Notes under the pieces: generated by a model
Told to the model about the DNA's origin: nothing
Seen by the model: the letters and a program-made list of their open reading frames with translations, nothing else
The model's database searches: none
NCBI GenBank assembly: GCA_945888525.1
Contig: CAMDAF010000010.1
Span: 1-64,000, forward strand
Origin: Chitinophaga pinensis
Lineage (GTDB): Bacteria; Bacteroidota; Bacteroidia; NS11-12g; UBA955
Length of the DNA stretch: 64,000 nucleotides
Reading direction: 5' to 3'
Program-made: the position numbers and the translations under genes
Shown here: positions 50,854 through 59,402 of the stretch, piece after piece
Position numbering within the stretch: position 1 is the first letter of the stretch
Layout: each line of letters begins with the position of its first letter

Positions 50854-51288
50854 TTATTTGTTTCCTGTGTGCCCATATCCACCTTCACCTCTTTCAGTAA
50901 CGCTGAGTTCTGATTGGATTTGAAATTCTGCTTGTAAACAGCTTGCAATAACCATTTGCGCAATTCTTTCTCCAGGTTGAATTTGATATTCTATTTGTCC
51001 TAAATTTATTAGCAAAACTTTAATTTCACCTCTATAATCAGCATCAATAGTACCGGGTGAATTAAGCACAGTTATTCCATGTTTGAATGCCAAACCACTT
51101 CTTGGCCTAATTTGCGCTTCGAAATTTAATGGCAGTTCGATGATTAACCCAGTTGGTATCAGAACACGTTCAAACGGTTTAATTGATAGTGGTTCTGAAA
51201 TGCTAGCGTATAAATCAGCGCCCGCAGATTGTTCAGTCTGGTAGGACGGAGTAGGGTAAGGCCCTTGATTTATGATCTTAATTTTCAA
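50854..51288 (-). CDS. dut: dUTP diphosphatase
   Basis: '[10 protein letters not shown]', '[37 protein letters not shown]', 'ERIAQMVIA', C-terminal '[10 protein letters not shown]'. Confidence 0.97.
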   Translation of the reverse strand: MKIKIINQGPYPTPSYQTEQSAGADLYASISEPLSIKPFERVLIPTGLIIELPLNFEAQIRPRSGLAFKHGITVLNSPGTIDADYRGEIKVLLINLGQIEYQIQPGERIAQMVIASCLQAEFQIQSELSVTERGEGGYGHTGNK

Positions 51289-51309
51289 AATAGTAAAGGT
51301 TTGGCAAAT

Positions 51310-52764
51310 TTAAGTAATTTTTCTCTTAGGTTGTAACATCCAAATTATCAACAGCATCAACGTTAGTAAGGCTAATAATATTGCTATTTCTAAACTTTTG
51401 ACATGAATATGACCCACTATCTCTTTAGACAATAACCAAATACCTACTGAAGTAAATATCAGTATGGCATATTTTCCTAAAAAATAGGGTATTTGATAAT
51501 GGTGTTGCCCAAGAATATAGGACGCAACACACATCAGTGCATACACAAGCAAAGTAATCCAAGCGCAAGCAACAAATCCCCAAATTGGAATTAGGGCAAT
51601 GTTAAGGAATATGGTTAGAACGGCAGCAGATATTGCCAATATGGCGCCAAGCCGGGTATTATTTGTAAACCGGTACCAAATACTTAAATTGTAATAAATA
51701 CCTAGGAACATATTGGCTATTAGCAGAATCGGTACAATGTACAAACCATTCGGGTTTTCGAAAAAAGCTTCATTTTTGATAAACAAATGTGCCAATGGTT
51801 CAATAAAAAATACACATGCCAGGAAAATAAAAGTACAAACTGCAATAAACCAGTACATAACCAAAGCATAATTTTCTCTTGAATCTTTGGATTCCTTTTG
51901 TTTAAAGAATAATGGCTCAGCGGCAAATCGAAACGCTTGGACAAACATGGTCATAACCATGGTTAGTTTATAAAATGCGCCATAAATACCATTCTGATAG
52001 GAACCTTCTGAGGCAGGAAGTAATTTCTTTAGCAGTGTTCTATCGAGTGTTTCATTGACAATACCCGCAAAGCCAACAAAAACTAAAGGCCATGCGTATT
52101 TTAACATGTCTTGGAAAAGCGTTTTATCGAAGGGTTTGTTGATTTGAAAAACAATTGGCGCAAGAATTAGAAAGGAAATAAAACTGGCTATTGCGTTTGC
52201 GATTAGTATCAATGATACTTGGTCAAAATGCGCTAAGACATTGGGTGTTGCTTTTAAGAAGAATAAATTGAGGGAAATATTAACGCCAATGTTAAGCAAT
52301 TTGATTATGGCATATTTTAGGGGCTTCTCTTCATACCTTAAACGTGCAAAAGGCAATGCAGATAAAGTGTCAAATACCAAAAAAATTAGGCATATATAAA
52401 TATACTCTTTTTGTCCTTCATATCCAATGAAATCAGCACATTGTGGCGCAAAAATGTAGACAAAAATAGCGAAAATTAATGTGGTGAATAAAATGCTTTT
52501 TTGGCCAATACTGTAGACCAATTTTGAATCTTTCCCATTTCTAATGAAGTTAAAATAGGACGTTTCCATGCCATATGTTAAAAGAACATTAAAAAAGGCC
52601 ATGAAAGAAAAGATGGTGGTGATATCACCATATGAATTCACGGTTTTTAAATACTGTGTGTGTGGAATTACCAATAAAAAATTGATAAATCTGCCAAGCA
52701 TAGAGCTTAGACCATAGATTGCAGTTTGAGATGCTAGTTTGCGAATTAGTCCCACCGAGGACAA
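51310..52764 (-). CDS. Oligosaccharide flippase / polysaccharide biosynthesis membrane protein
   Basis: Multi-TM MATE/Wzx-like protein, 'LASQTAIYGLSSMLGRFINFLLVIPHTQYL'. Confidence 0.85.
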   Translation of the reverse strand: MSSVGLIRKLASQTAIYGLSSMLGRFINFLLVIPHTQYLKTVNSYGDITTIFSFMAFFNVLLTYGMETSYFNFIRNGKDSKLVYSIGQKSILFTTLIFAIFVYIFAPQCADFIGYEGQKEYIYICLIFLVFDTLSALPFARLRYEEKPLKYAIIKLLNIGVNISLNLFFLKATPNVLAHFDQVSLILIANAIASFISFLILAPIVFQINKPFDKTLFQDMLKYAWPLVFVGFAGIVNETLDRTLLKKLLPASEGSYQNGIYGAFYKLTMVMTMFVQAFRFAAEPLFFKQKESKDSRENYALVMYWFIAVCTFIFLACVFFIEPLAHLFIKNEAFFENPNGLYIVPILLIANMFLGIYYNLSIWYRFTNNTRLGAILAISAAVLTIFLNIALIPIWGFVACAWITLLVYALMCVASYILGQHHYQIPYFLGKYAILIFTSVGIWLLSKEIVGHIHVKSLEIAILLALLTLMLLIIWMLQPKRKIT

Positions 52765-52797
52765 AGATATAGGATAATTAAGCTAGGATTTTTTAAA

Positions 52798-53238
52798 TTA
52801 TTTCAACAGTTCCCAACTTTTGTCTGCTAATAATCTAGCAGAACAAACATGTCTTTCGTATGCCTGTTTCTTGCCCCATTCATTTGGCGAAATGATAGAT
52901 AAAACAGTTTTACCTTTTTTTTCATAAACATGGTAAACGGTTCCTATGACAGGCTCAAAATTTAGATCTGCCTCATATATTTGCCTAGAAATGATTAACC
53001 TTTCTTCAATTAATCTTGCTTGTTCAATAATTAAATCAGCTTGTTTTTTCAACATTGATATTTGCTGATGCGCTTGATGTTGCATCGTTTCATATGCATT
53101 TGCTTTAAGCAATCTTTTATCAATAGGTTCGATCTTGGGAGAAGACACAGACAGAGCTATAGGCGAAAATTTATCCACCCCTTGGTAAATAGCATCGCTC
53201 TTTAAAGGATCATAAATAAAGTCGTCATTTTCTTCCAT
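52798..53238 (-). CDS. DUF2452 domain-containing protein
   Basis: 'KRLLKANAYETMQHQAHQQISMLKKQADLIIEQARLIEERLIISRQIYEADLNFEPVIGTVYHVYEK'. Confidence 0.75.
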   Translation of the reverse strand: MEENDDFIYDPLKSDAIYQGVDKFSPIALSVSSPKIEPIDKRLLKANAYETMQHQAHQQISMLKKQADLIIEQARLIEERLIISRQIYEADLNFEPVIGTVYHVYEKKGKTVLSIISPNEWGKKQAYERHVCSARLLADKSWELLK

Positions 53239-53265
53239 TTTACTTTTTTTAAAACACTTATTATC

Positions 53266-53273
53266 TATTTTTG
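53266..53273 (+). promoter_or_regulatory. -7 element TATTTTTG for the glutathione peroxidase-like gene
   Basis: TAnnTTTG match 10 nt before the ATG at 53284. Confidence 0.4.
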
Positions 53274-53283
53274 TTCATTATTA

Positions 53284-53865
53284 ATGAAAAATACAATTTA
53301 TCTCATGGGAATATTAAGTTTAATCACTTCCTGCTTTGTTGGAAAATCAAAAAAAGCAGAGGCAACCACCACCACTACAAGCACCAAATCAATTTATGAT
53401 CTTAGTGTAAACACTTTAGACGGAAAAGGGGTGATCAAGTTGGCTGATTACAAAGGCAAATATATCGTAATAGTAAACACTGCAAGTGCCTGCGGATTCA
53501 CGCCTCAATACAAGGATTTACAAGCGTTTTATAGCAAATATAAGGACAGCAATATTGTTGTTTTAGGTTGTCCTTGCAATCAATTTGGAGGCCAAGAGTC
53601 AGGAACCGCTTTAGAAATAGGTAGTTTTTGTGAGAAAAATTATGGCGTTACTTTTCCATTAACAGAAAAATTAGATGTTAAAGGATCAAATCAAAATGCT
53701 TTGTACGCATGGTTAACTCAAAAATCTTTGAATGGATCTAGTGATTTTGAGGTGAAATGGAATTTCAATAAGTTTATCATCAGTCCTAGTGGCGAATTGG
53801 TGTATTACTTTGCTTCGACTGTGAAACCAACGGATGCCGATTTTTTAAAGGCTATAGGCAAATAA
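53284..53865 (+). CDS. Glutathione peroxidase-like protein (lipoprotein-type signal)
   Basis: 'VNTASACGFTPQYKDLQAFYSKY', 'LGCPCNQFGGQESG', 'VKWNFNKFIISPSGELV'. Confidence 0.93.
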   Translation: MKNTIYLMGILSLITSCFVGKSKKAEATTTTTSTKSIYDLSVNTLDGKGVIKLADYKGKYIVIVNTASACGFTPQYKDLQAFYSKYKDSNIVVLGCPCNQFGGQESGTALEIGSFCEKNYGVTFPLTEKLDVKGSNQNALYAWLTQKSLNGSSDFEVKWNFNKFIISPSGELVYYFASTVKPTDADFLKAIGK

Positions 53866-53866
53866 A

Positions 53867-54832
53867 TTAATGGTACCATCTGAAATACATGATGGAAACG
53901 ATTAAAAGCAGATTAACAATTTCTTTAAGTATATTTATTTTACTGTTGGCAAAGTAGAATGTGAATGCGAAGGCTAGGGGTATTGTAACAAAAGAAAATT
54001 CCTGCTTTGGATTTTGTTTTCCTGTGGTCATTAAAACCAATGTGGTAATAAGAAAGATCATCATGAATTGAATAAATCTTCTTTGCTTGGTAGAGTTTCT
54101 GAAAAAATTTCGATACATTCTAAAGAAGGCTAAAACACCAACCAATCCGACACTTGGCAGTGCTGAGTAGAGTGCCCAATATTGGTTGTTGAAATTTCCG
54201 TAATCTGGGAAAAAGAGATAAAATGGCAAAAAGCTACCGTTTATGATGTAATTGAACATGGTGCCAACATATAAAGGCAATAAGAATCCAATTAAAGCTG
54301 AGATATTTTCTCTAAAATTAAACGGTCTAAAAGTGTTTATTCCAATTAAAACCACGATGAAAAATGCAACGTAGGTCATATTTAGCAAAGCACTTAAGCC
54401 TGCTAATGAAGAAGCCGAAAAGATTGCAATACTTGGATTTTCTGATTGAAAAAGATTTAGAATCGCACCGAGGGAGACAATCATAAAAAAGTTTACAAAT
54501 ATTACAGGACCAGCATAAAATTGATCTACAAAAACTGAGTTGAGCAATACGAAGAAATAGGCCGGTAGATAGGAAGGGAAAATAATAAGTTCGTGTTTAA
54601 CGCAAATCGTATTAAACATCAAAGCGGTTAAAAATACAAATATAGTAGAGATTAAAAATCCAATAATTGGGTAATAATTCAGCAATTGAAAGAACTCTGA
54701 TAAGTAACTAATATTGACAGTTTGGGTGGTATTAATATACGGCACAAAAAGACCTGTGGTTCTAATTACAAGCGTAAAAAGAAACAAAAAGAGTATTGTT
54801 TGGTTAAAAGTATATGAGAATAAACGTATCAA
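53867..54832 (-). CDS. Integral membrane protein, DUF6427-like
   Basis: Approximately ten hydrophobic segments; adjacent to hypothetical gene; family call from general resemblance only. Confidence 0.5.
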   Translation of the reverse strand: MIRLFSYTFNQTILFLFLFTLVIRTTGLFVPYINTTQTVNISYLSEFFQLLNYYPIIGFLISTIFVFLTALMFNTICVKHELIIFPSYLPAYFFVLLNSVFVDQFYAGPVIFVNFFMIVSLGAILNLFQSENPSIAIFSASSLAGLSALLNMTYVAFFIVVLIGINTFRPFNFRENISALIGFLLPLYVGTMFNYIINGSFLPFYLFFPDYGNFNNQYWALYSALPSVGLVGVLAFFRMYRNFFRNSTKQRRFIQFMMIFLITTLVLMTTGKQNPKQEFSFVTIPLAFAFTFYFANSKINILKEIVNLLLIVSIMYFRWYH

Positions 54833-56298
54833 TAAAGTAGTTTTATAAAAGTGAAATCTCGGTTTTGATTGATTGGCAAAACTATGCTATTGGCGGAAAC
54901 TTGGTTGTATTCCGATGGAATAAGTAAAGCATAATATTGATCATTGTTTAAAAGAATTTTTTTAGAATGTTCGCCAGTCGATTTGTAAGATACCTGTATG
55001 ATATCTGCGTTGGCGCTTAGTCTATCATTGTAAAGGATATTGATCTCCGCATCATTCACCATGATTACAATACCATTGTAGTATCCACCATCGTTTATTG
55101 AAGATTGGTTTTTGTTAACTATGTCAAACCAATTTGTATTTCCATTTGAGTCTAAATCAAGCACCAATACCTCATCGTTGTTAAATATTCTTGCATAAGT
55201 GCTTTGAGGTATTCCATTGACATAAAAGACATCGCTTTGTGTTGTGATGAACATTCTTTCACAAATTGCGAGCATACCACCATCAAGTTTAGGTATTAAC
55301 TTTTTAATTTTAAATTTATTGAGCTGTTCGCCCTTTTGCTCGTTTTTTAGACCGAGGACTTGACCTACTAATTTGCGGTCGAAATCATTGTATGATTTTG
55401 ATTTGATTGCGAAGTTTTGGCAGTTTATTGTTGTTGCAAAATAGCCCTTATTTTCGTCTTCGTCTGTTAGCCCTGTCAGGCCAAAGGCTATAACTTCTGA
55501 TAGAATTTTATTGAATGATAATTTGTATGCACTAAAAAATGTGTTAACTTCATTGAGCTTAATGTCAATTTTAGATTTGTTGGATATGTTAAATGCTAAA
55601 AATCTATGTTCAAAATCTGAAGCCAATTTGCTTTTAAATTTTTCAGATTTTGAATAAATAAGGTAAAGATTTCCAGTATCATCAATAAGGGCATCACCAA
55701 TAAATAGATTGTCTAGTTTGTATGGTATCGAAGGAATAAAATTCGGCCTAATTTGTCTGTTTTGAAGAATAAATGAATTTAAATTACTGCTTTCATTGTC
55801 GCTACTTAGATACCAAATCAGAAATTTATCTTTATTTGAATTGTATTCAATTCGCAAATCTGACATTTCCAGCTCAGGGTCGTTAAAATTAACGATTGTC
55901 GATGCTTCAGAAACATTGAAGTTGGAATCGATTGTTTGATAAAATAATCGGCTTAAATAGCCTTTAGAGTACTCTTTAGAAAATGCTATTATGTTGTTTG
56001 GTGTTACAACTATTTTTTCTAATTCAGAATTGGGTATTTTAAAGGATTTACTCTTTAAAAGATTCATTCGTTTATCAAAATGCTCAACTATAAAGTAGCG
56101 ACGGAAACTACTGTTTCTGTGTTTTAAGACATATACCCCAAATTTATTTTGACCTATAACTTTGGTGAAATCTGTTTTTTTGTCAAGGTTGTTCTTATTG
56201 GCCCACAGAATTTGTTGGGAAAAGCAGTTTTGTGAAGCTGAATAAGCCAACAAAGCTATAATAAAACCAAGCCAATTTAATTTGTTGTAAATTTTCAC
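54829..56298 (-). CDS. Secreted protein of unknown function
   Basis: Signal peptide 'LGFIIALLAYSASQNCFSQQ'; no recognised domain; overlaps the membrane protein gene by 4 bp. Confidence 0.6.
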   Translation of the reverse strand: MKIYNKLNWLGFIIALLAYSASQNCFSQQILWANKNNLDKKTDFTKVIGQNKFGVYVLKHRNSSFRRYFIVEHFDKRMNLLKSKSFKIPNSELEKIVVTPNNIIAFSKEYSKGYLSRLFYQTIDSNFNVSEASTIVNFNDPELEMSDLRIEYNSNKDKFLIWYLSSDNESSNLNSFILQNRQIRPNFIPSIPYKLDNLFIGDALIDDTGNLYLIYSKSEKFKSKLASDFEHRFLAFNISNKSKIDIKLNEVNTFFSAYKLSFNKILSEVIAFGLTGLTDEDENKGYFATTINCQNFAIKSKSYNDFDRKLVGQVLGLKNEQKGEQLNKFKIKKLIPKLDGGMLAICERMFITTQSDVFYVNGIPQSTYARIFNNDEVLVLDLDSNGNTNWFDIVNKNQSSINDGGYYNGIVIMVNDAEINILYNDRLSANADIIQVSYKSTGEHSKKILLNNDQYYALLIPSEYNQVSANSIVLPINQNRDFTFIKLLY

Positions 56299-56328
56299 TA
56301 AATGCCTGAAATAAAGGGCTAAAATACT

Positions 56329-57507
56329 ATGTTTGTAGTTGATTACAAAAATAATATATATTTATTGAAACCAGCATTTTTTTATAACGATGTAAAGACA
56401 GAGAAAGCAATTCTAGTTGGCGTGCACCGCAAGGGTGATAAAGAAAATCACCTCAAGGAGTATTTAGATGAATTAGAGGCATTAACGACCACTGCGGGAG
56501 CAATTACCAAGGGCAGAGTTACTCAAAATTTAGAGTATCCAGATCCTAGAACATTTTTAGGGGAAGGGAAATTGAGTGAATTGGAAACTATGGTTAAAGT
56601 AGAAGGGGCTGATATGGTTATTTTTGACGATGAATTAAGTCCTTCACAGATCAGAAATATTGAGCGCGTCGTTAAAGAGGTTAAAATTCTGGATAGAAGC
56701 ATGCTCATACTGGATATTTTCTCAAAAAATGCAAAAACTGCCCAAGCAAAAACCCAGGTAGAGTTGGCTCAAAATCAATACATGTTGCCTCGTTTGACGA
56801 AGATGTGGACCCACTTATCCAAACAAAAGGGTGGCATAGGAATGAAGGGTCCAGGTGAAACTGAAATAGAAACGGACAGAAGGGTTATTCGAAGCAATAT
56901 TACAAAGTTGCAAGATCGCTTGGCATTGATAGAGAAACAAAATTATGTGCAAAGACAAAATCGATTTGATAAAAAACGGGTTGCACTTGTAGGGTATACA
57001 AATGTTGGCAAAAGCACCATAATGAATCTTTTAAGCAATGCGGATATTTTGGCTGAAAACAAACTTTTTGCAACCTTAGATTCAACCGTGAGAAAAATCG
57101 TGTTGGAAGACCATAGAACAGAAGGAAGGCATATTCCAATTCTACTTAGTGATACAGTTGGATTTATTAGAAAACTGCCAACATTATTAATTGAGAGCTT
57201 TAAAAGCACTTTAGCTGAGGTCATTGAAGCTGATGTATTAATTCATGTTATTGATATTTCAAATCCTGAATTTGAAAATCAAATGACATTGGTCAAACAA
57301 ACATTGTTTGAAATAGGCGCAAAAGATAAACCTACTTTATTGGTGTTTAATAAAATCGATGCCTATTTAGAAAACAACGAAGATACCGTTCTTACTGAAT
57401 TCGAAAGAAGTTGGATTAGCAAAGAACATGCGCCGGTTGTTTTTATCTCTGCAACAAGTAAAACCAATATTTTAGCATTCAAACAAAAAATAGTGGAACT
57501 ATTTTAA
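56329..57507 (+). CDS. hflX: GTPase HflX
   Basis: 'YPDPRTFLGEGKLSEL', 'GPGETEIETDRRVIRSNITKL', G1 'VGYTNVGKSTIMNLL', 'LLSDTVGFIRKLP'. Confidence 0.95.
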   Translation: MFVVDYKNNIYLLKPAFFYNDVKTEKAILVGVHRKGDKENHLKEYLDELEALTTTAGAITKGRVTQNLEYPDPRTFLGEGKLSELETMVKVEGADMVIFDDELSPSQIRNIERVVKEVKILDRSMLILDIFSKNAKTAQAKTQVELAQNQYMLPRLTKMWTHLSKQKGGIGMKGPGETEIETDRRVIRSNITKLQDRLALIEKQNYVQRQNRFDKKRVALVGYTNVGKSTIMNLLSNADILAENKLFATLDSTVRKIVLEDHRTEGRHIPILLSDTVGFIRKLPTLLIESFKSTLAEVIEADVLIHVIDISNPEFENQMTLVKQTLFEIGAKDKPTLLVFNKIDAYLENNEDTVLTEFERSWISKEHAPVVFISATSKTNILAFKQKIVELF

Positions 57508-57862
57508 ATAAATTTTATACTTGTTTTGCTAGCCATTTACTTGCTTTATCTATACCGTTGAAGATACATGGCTTTAATACAGTATTTGTATCATTGCAAG
57601 GCTACAGCTCGAATAAATTTAATAATTAATTGTAAATAATAAAGACATAATTGGTGTTATTGTGAATGTCTAAAAATGAGAATGTTATTCCCTAGCTTTT
57701 CAAGTTGATTAATATATTGTACACCTAATTATATAGGCATATGTAAGTTTGATTATATTTATACAATATAGTCATCAAATTTGTTAATAATTTACAGGGC
57801 ATACGTTAAGATCAAAGAAATGAAATTAGGTGCAAGTAGACGAATTTTGTGCCACTACCGCC

Positions 57863-59065
57863 ATGAGGGATCACCTGATTTTCGAGCAACTAAACAAAAT
57901 GTTTACCAATGAAATACATTTGGTTAACGAAGAACTTGAGGCTATTTCAAGTTTATATAAAAATATTCCCTTAAACGAAACGCGTAAAAAAACTTTTTTA
58001 GAGAAGAGTTTTAAAAGTAAGTCTGCATACTATGCGTGTTTGGTGAACACAAACATTGATGCGTTGTTGATTCCTGAATATTTGGAGACTAAACTGAGTA
58101 GAAATATCCTTATAAAAAAGGAGACAGAACAATATTTCCGTTCAATTGAAAATTTCCATTTACACACAATTCAAATCCCTTCTTCGATTTATGAATGCAT
58201 TTTATTTAATGAAGAACTTGAATTATCAAACAGTTTTGATTTGTTTACCAATCAGGCTCCTGAATCAGCCTCTTGCCCAGATGAATTGAAAGTAATCTTT
58301 GATCAATGGCTTGAAGATTTTAAAGGCTATAATTCTCTGGAAGCACTTTTTTATTCAATATTGGATTGGCATGCGTTTAACCAGTTTAGTTTTTCAAACA
58401 AGCGCCAAATCATATTGTTTTTAAACTATCAACTATGGAAACAATACGGCAATATTTTCCAACATTTAAATATTGAAGCTTACTTCTTTAAAAATTGGAC
58501 TTCAGAATCTTTAGATCCGATAAAAGCTTTAAAGGGTTTAATTTCATGTGTTAAAAAAGACATTGAAATTATGAATGTGGAGTTTAAAGGATATTATACA
58601 GAGCAGATAAACTTCAAACGTTTAAATTCAAAACAAAAAATTGTCTCTAACTTTCTTTTTAGCAAAAACTTCAATTTCAATTTAAATATAGACAGCGGAA
58701 GTTTAGCGAACAATAGTATAATTAGTCAAATTCAAAAGCAAGGGTTTATAGACTTTGCAGAATTAGGACAACACGCTGATTTGGTTCAACAGAAAAGCAA
58801 CATCTCAATTTTATTGGATTCAGGTGTTTTAGAATTAAGCAAAATTGAAGGTGTAATAGGCTTATATCTAAATACTTCATTTAACAATAAAAAGCAGTAT
58901 TTATACCAATTCCAAAATATACAACTAAAGGAGAATAATTTAAAGTTAGATGATTTCTTTAATCAATCAATATCCAACCCAATTGTACCAATCGAGAAAC
59001 TAATTGTGACTACTGAGCCCTCAATTGAAGTTAAGACCAAGCGTCAAAAAGCATTTTTTGGATAG
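57863..59065 (+). CDS. Protein of unknown function, possibly a degenerate Fic-fold protein
   Basis: Open frame of ~400 aa; central 'LEALFYSILDWHAFNQFSFSNKRQIILFLNYQLWKQYG' resembles a decayed Fic motif region; C-terminal winged-helix-like segment. ATG at 57863 preferred over the GTG at 57830. Confidence 0.5.
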   Translation: MRDHLIFEQLNKMFTNEIHLVNEELEAISSLYKNIPLNETRKKTFLEKSFKSKSAYYACLVNTNIDALLIPEYLETKLSRNILIKKETEQYFRSIENFHLHTIQIPSSIYECILFNEELELSNSFDLFTNQAPESASCPDELKVIFDQWLEDFKGYNSLEALFYSILDWHAFNQFSFSNKRQIILFLNYQLWKQYGNIFQHLNIEAYFFKNWTSESLDPIKALKGLISCVKKDIEIMNVEFKGYYTEQINFKRLNSKQKIVSNFLFSKNFNFNLNIDSGSLANNSIISQIQKQGFIDFAELGQHADLVQQKSNISILLDSGVLELSKIEGVIGLYLNTSFNNKKQYLYQFQNIQLKENNLKLDDFFNQSISNPIVPIEKLIVTTEPSIEVKTKRQKAFFG

Positions 59066-59066
59066 A

Positions 59067-59288
59067 TTAATGCTCGTCTTCGTGAAAGAAGTAGTCATCA
59101 TCTGTGGGATAATCACCCCATATTTCCTCAATACTTTCGTATGGTTCTCCATCGTCTTCAAGCTCCTGTAAGTTTTCTACAACTTCCATTGGTGCTCCAG
59201 AACGAATAGCATAGTCTATCAACTCATCTTTGGTTGCAGGCCATGGCGCATCATCTAAATAAGATACTAATTCTAAGGTCCAATACAT
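59067..59288 (-). CDS. DUF2795 domain-containing protein
   Basis: 'MYWTLELVSYLDDAPWPATKDELIDYAIRSGAPMEVVENLQELEDDGEPYESIEEIWGDYPT' is characteristic. Confidence 0.85.
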   Translation of the reverse strand: MYWTLELVSYLDDAPWPATKDELIDYAIRSGAPMEVVENLQELEDDGEPYESIEEIWGDYPTDDDYFFHEDEH

Positions 59289-59402
59289 TTTAAAAATCTA
59301 TTTTTGCAAAAGTATATTTTTTAAGTAATTATTGTTTACTTTTTTTGTTAATTTTATAACAATCTGATTTACAGAGAGATAAAATTGTATAAATTGAAAT
59401 AT

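Noticed and set aside
57508-57830. AT-rich gap with a minus-strand fragment NTVLKPCIFNGIDKASKWLAKQV*
   Set aside because: Too short and too uncertain to assign to a family; may be chance.
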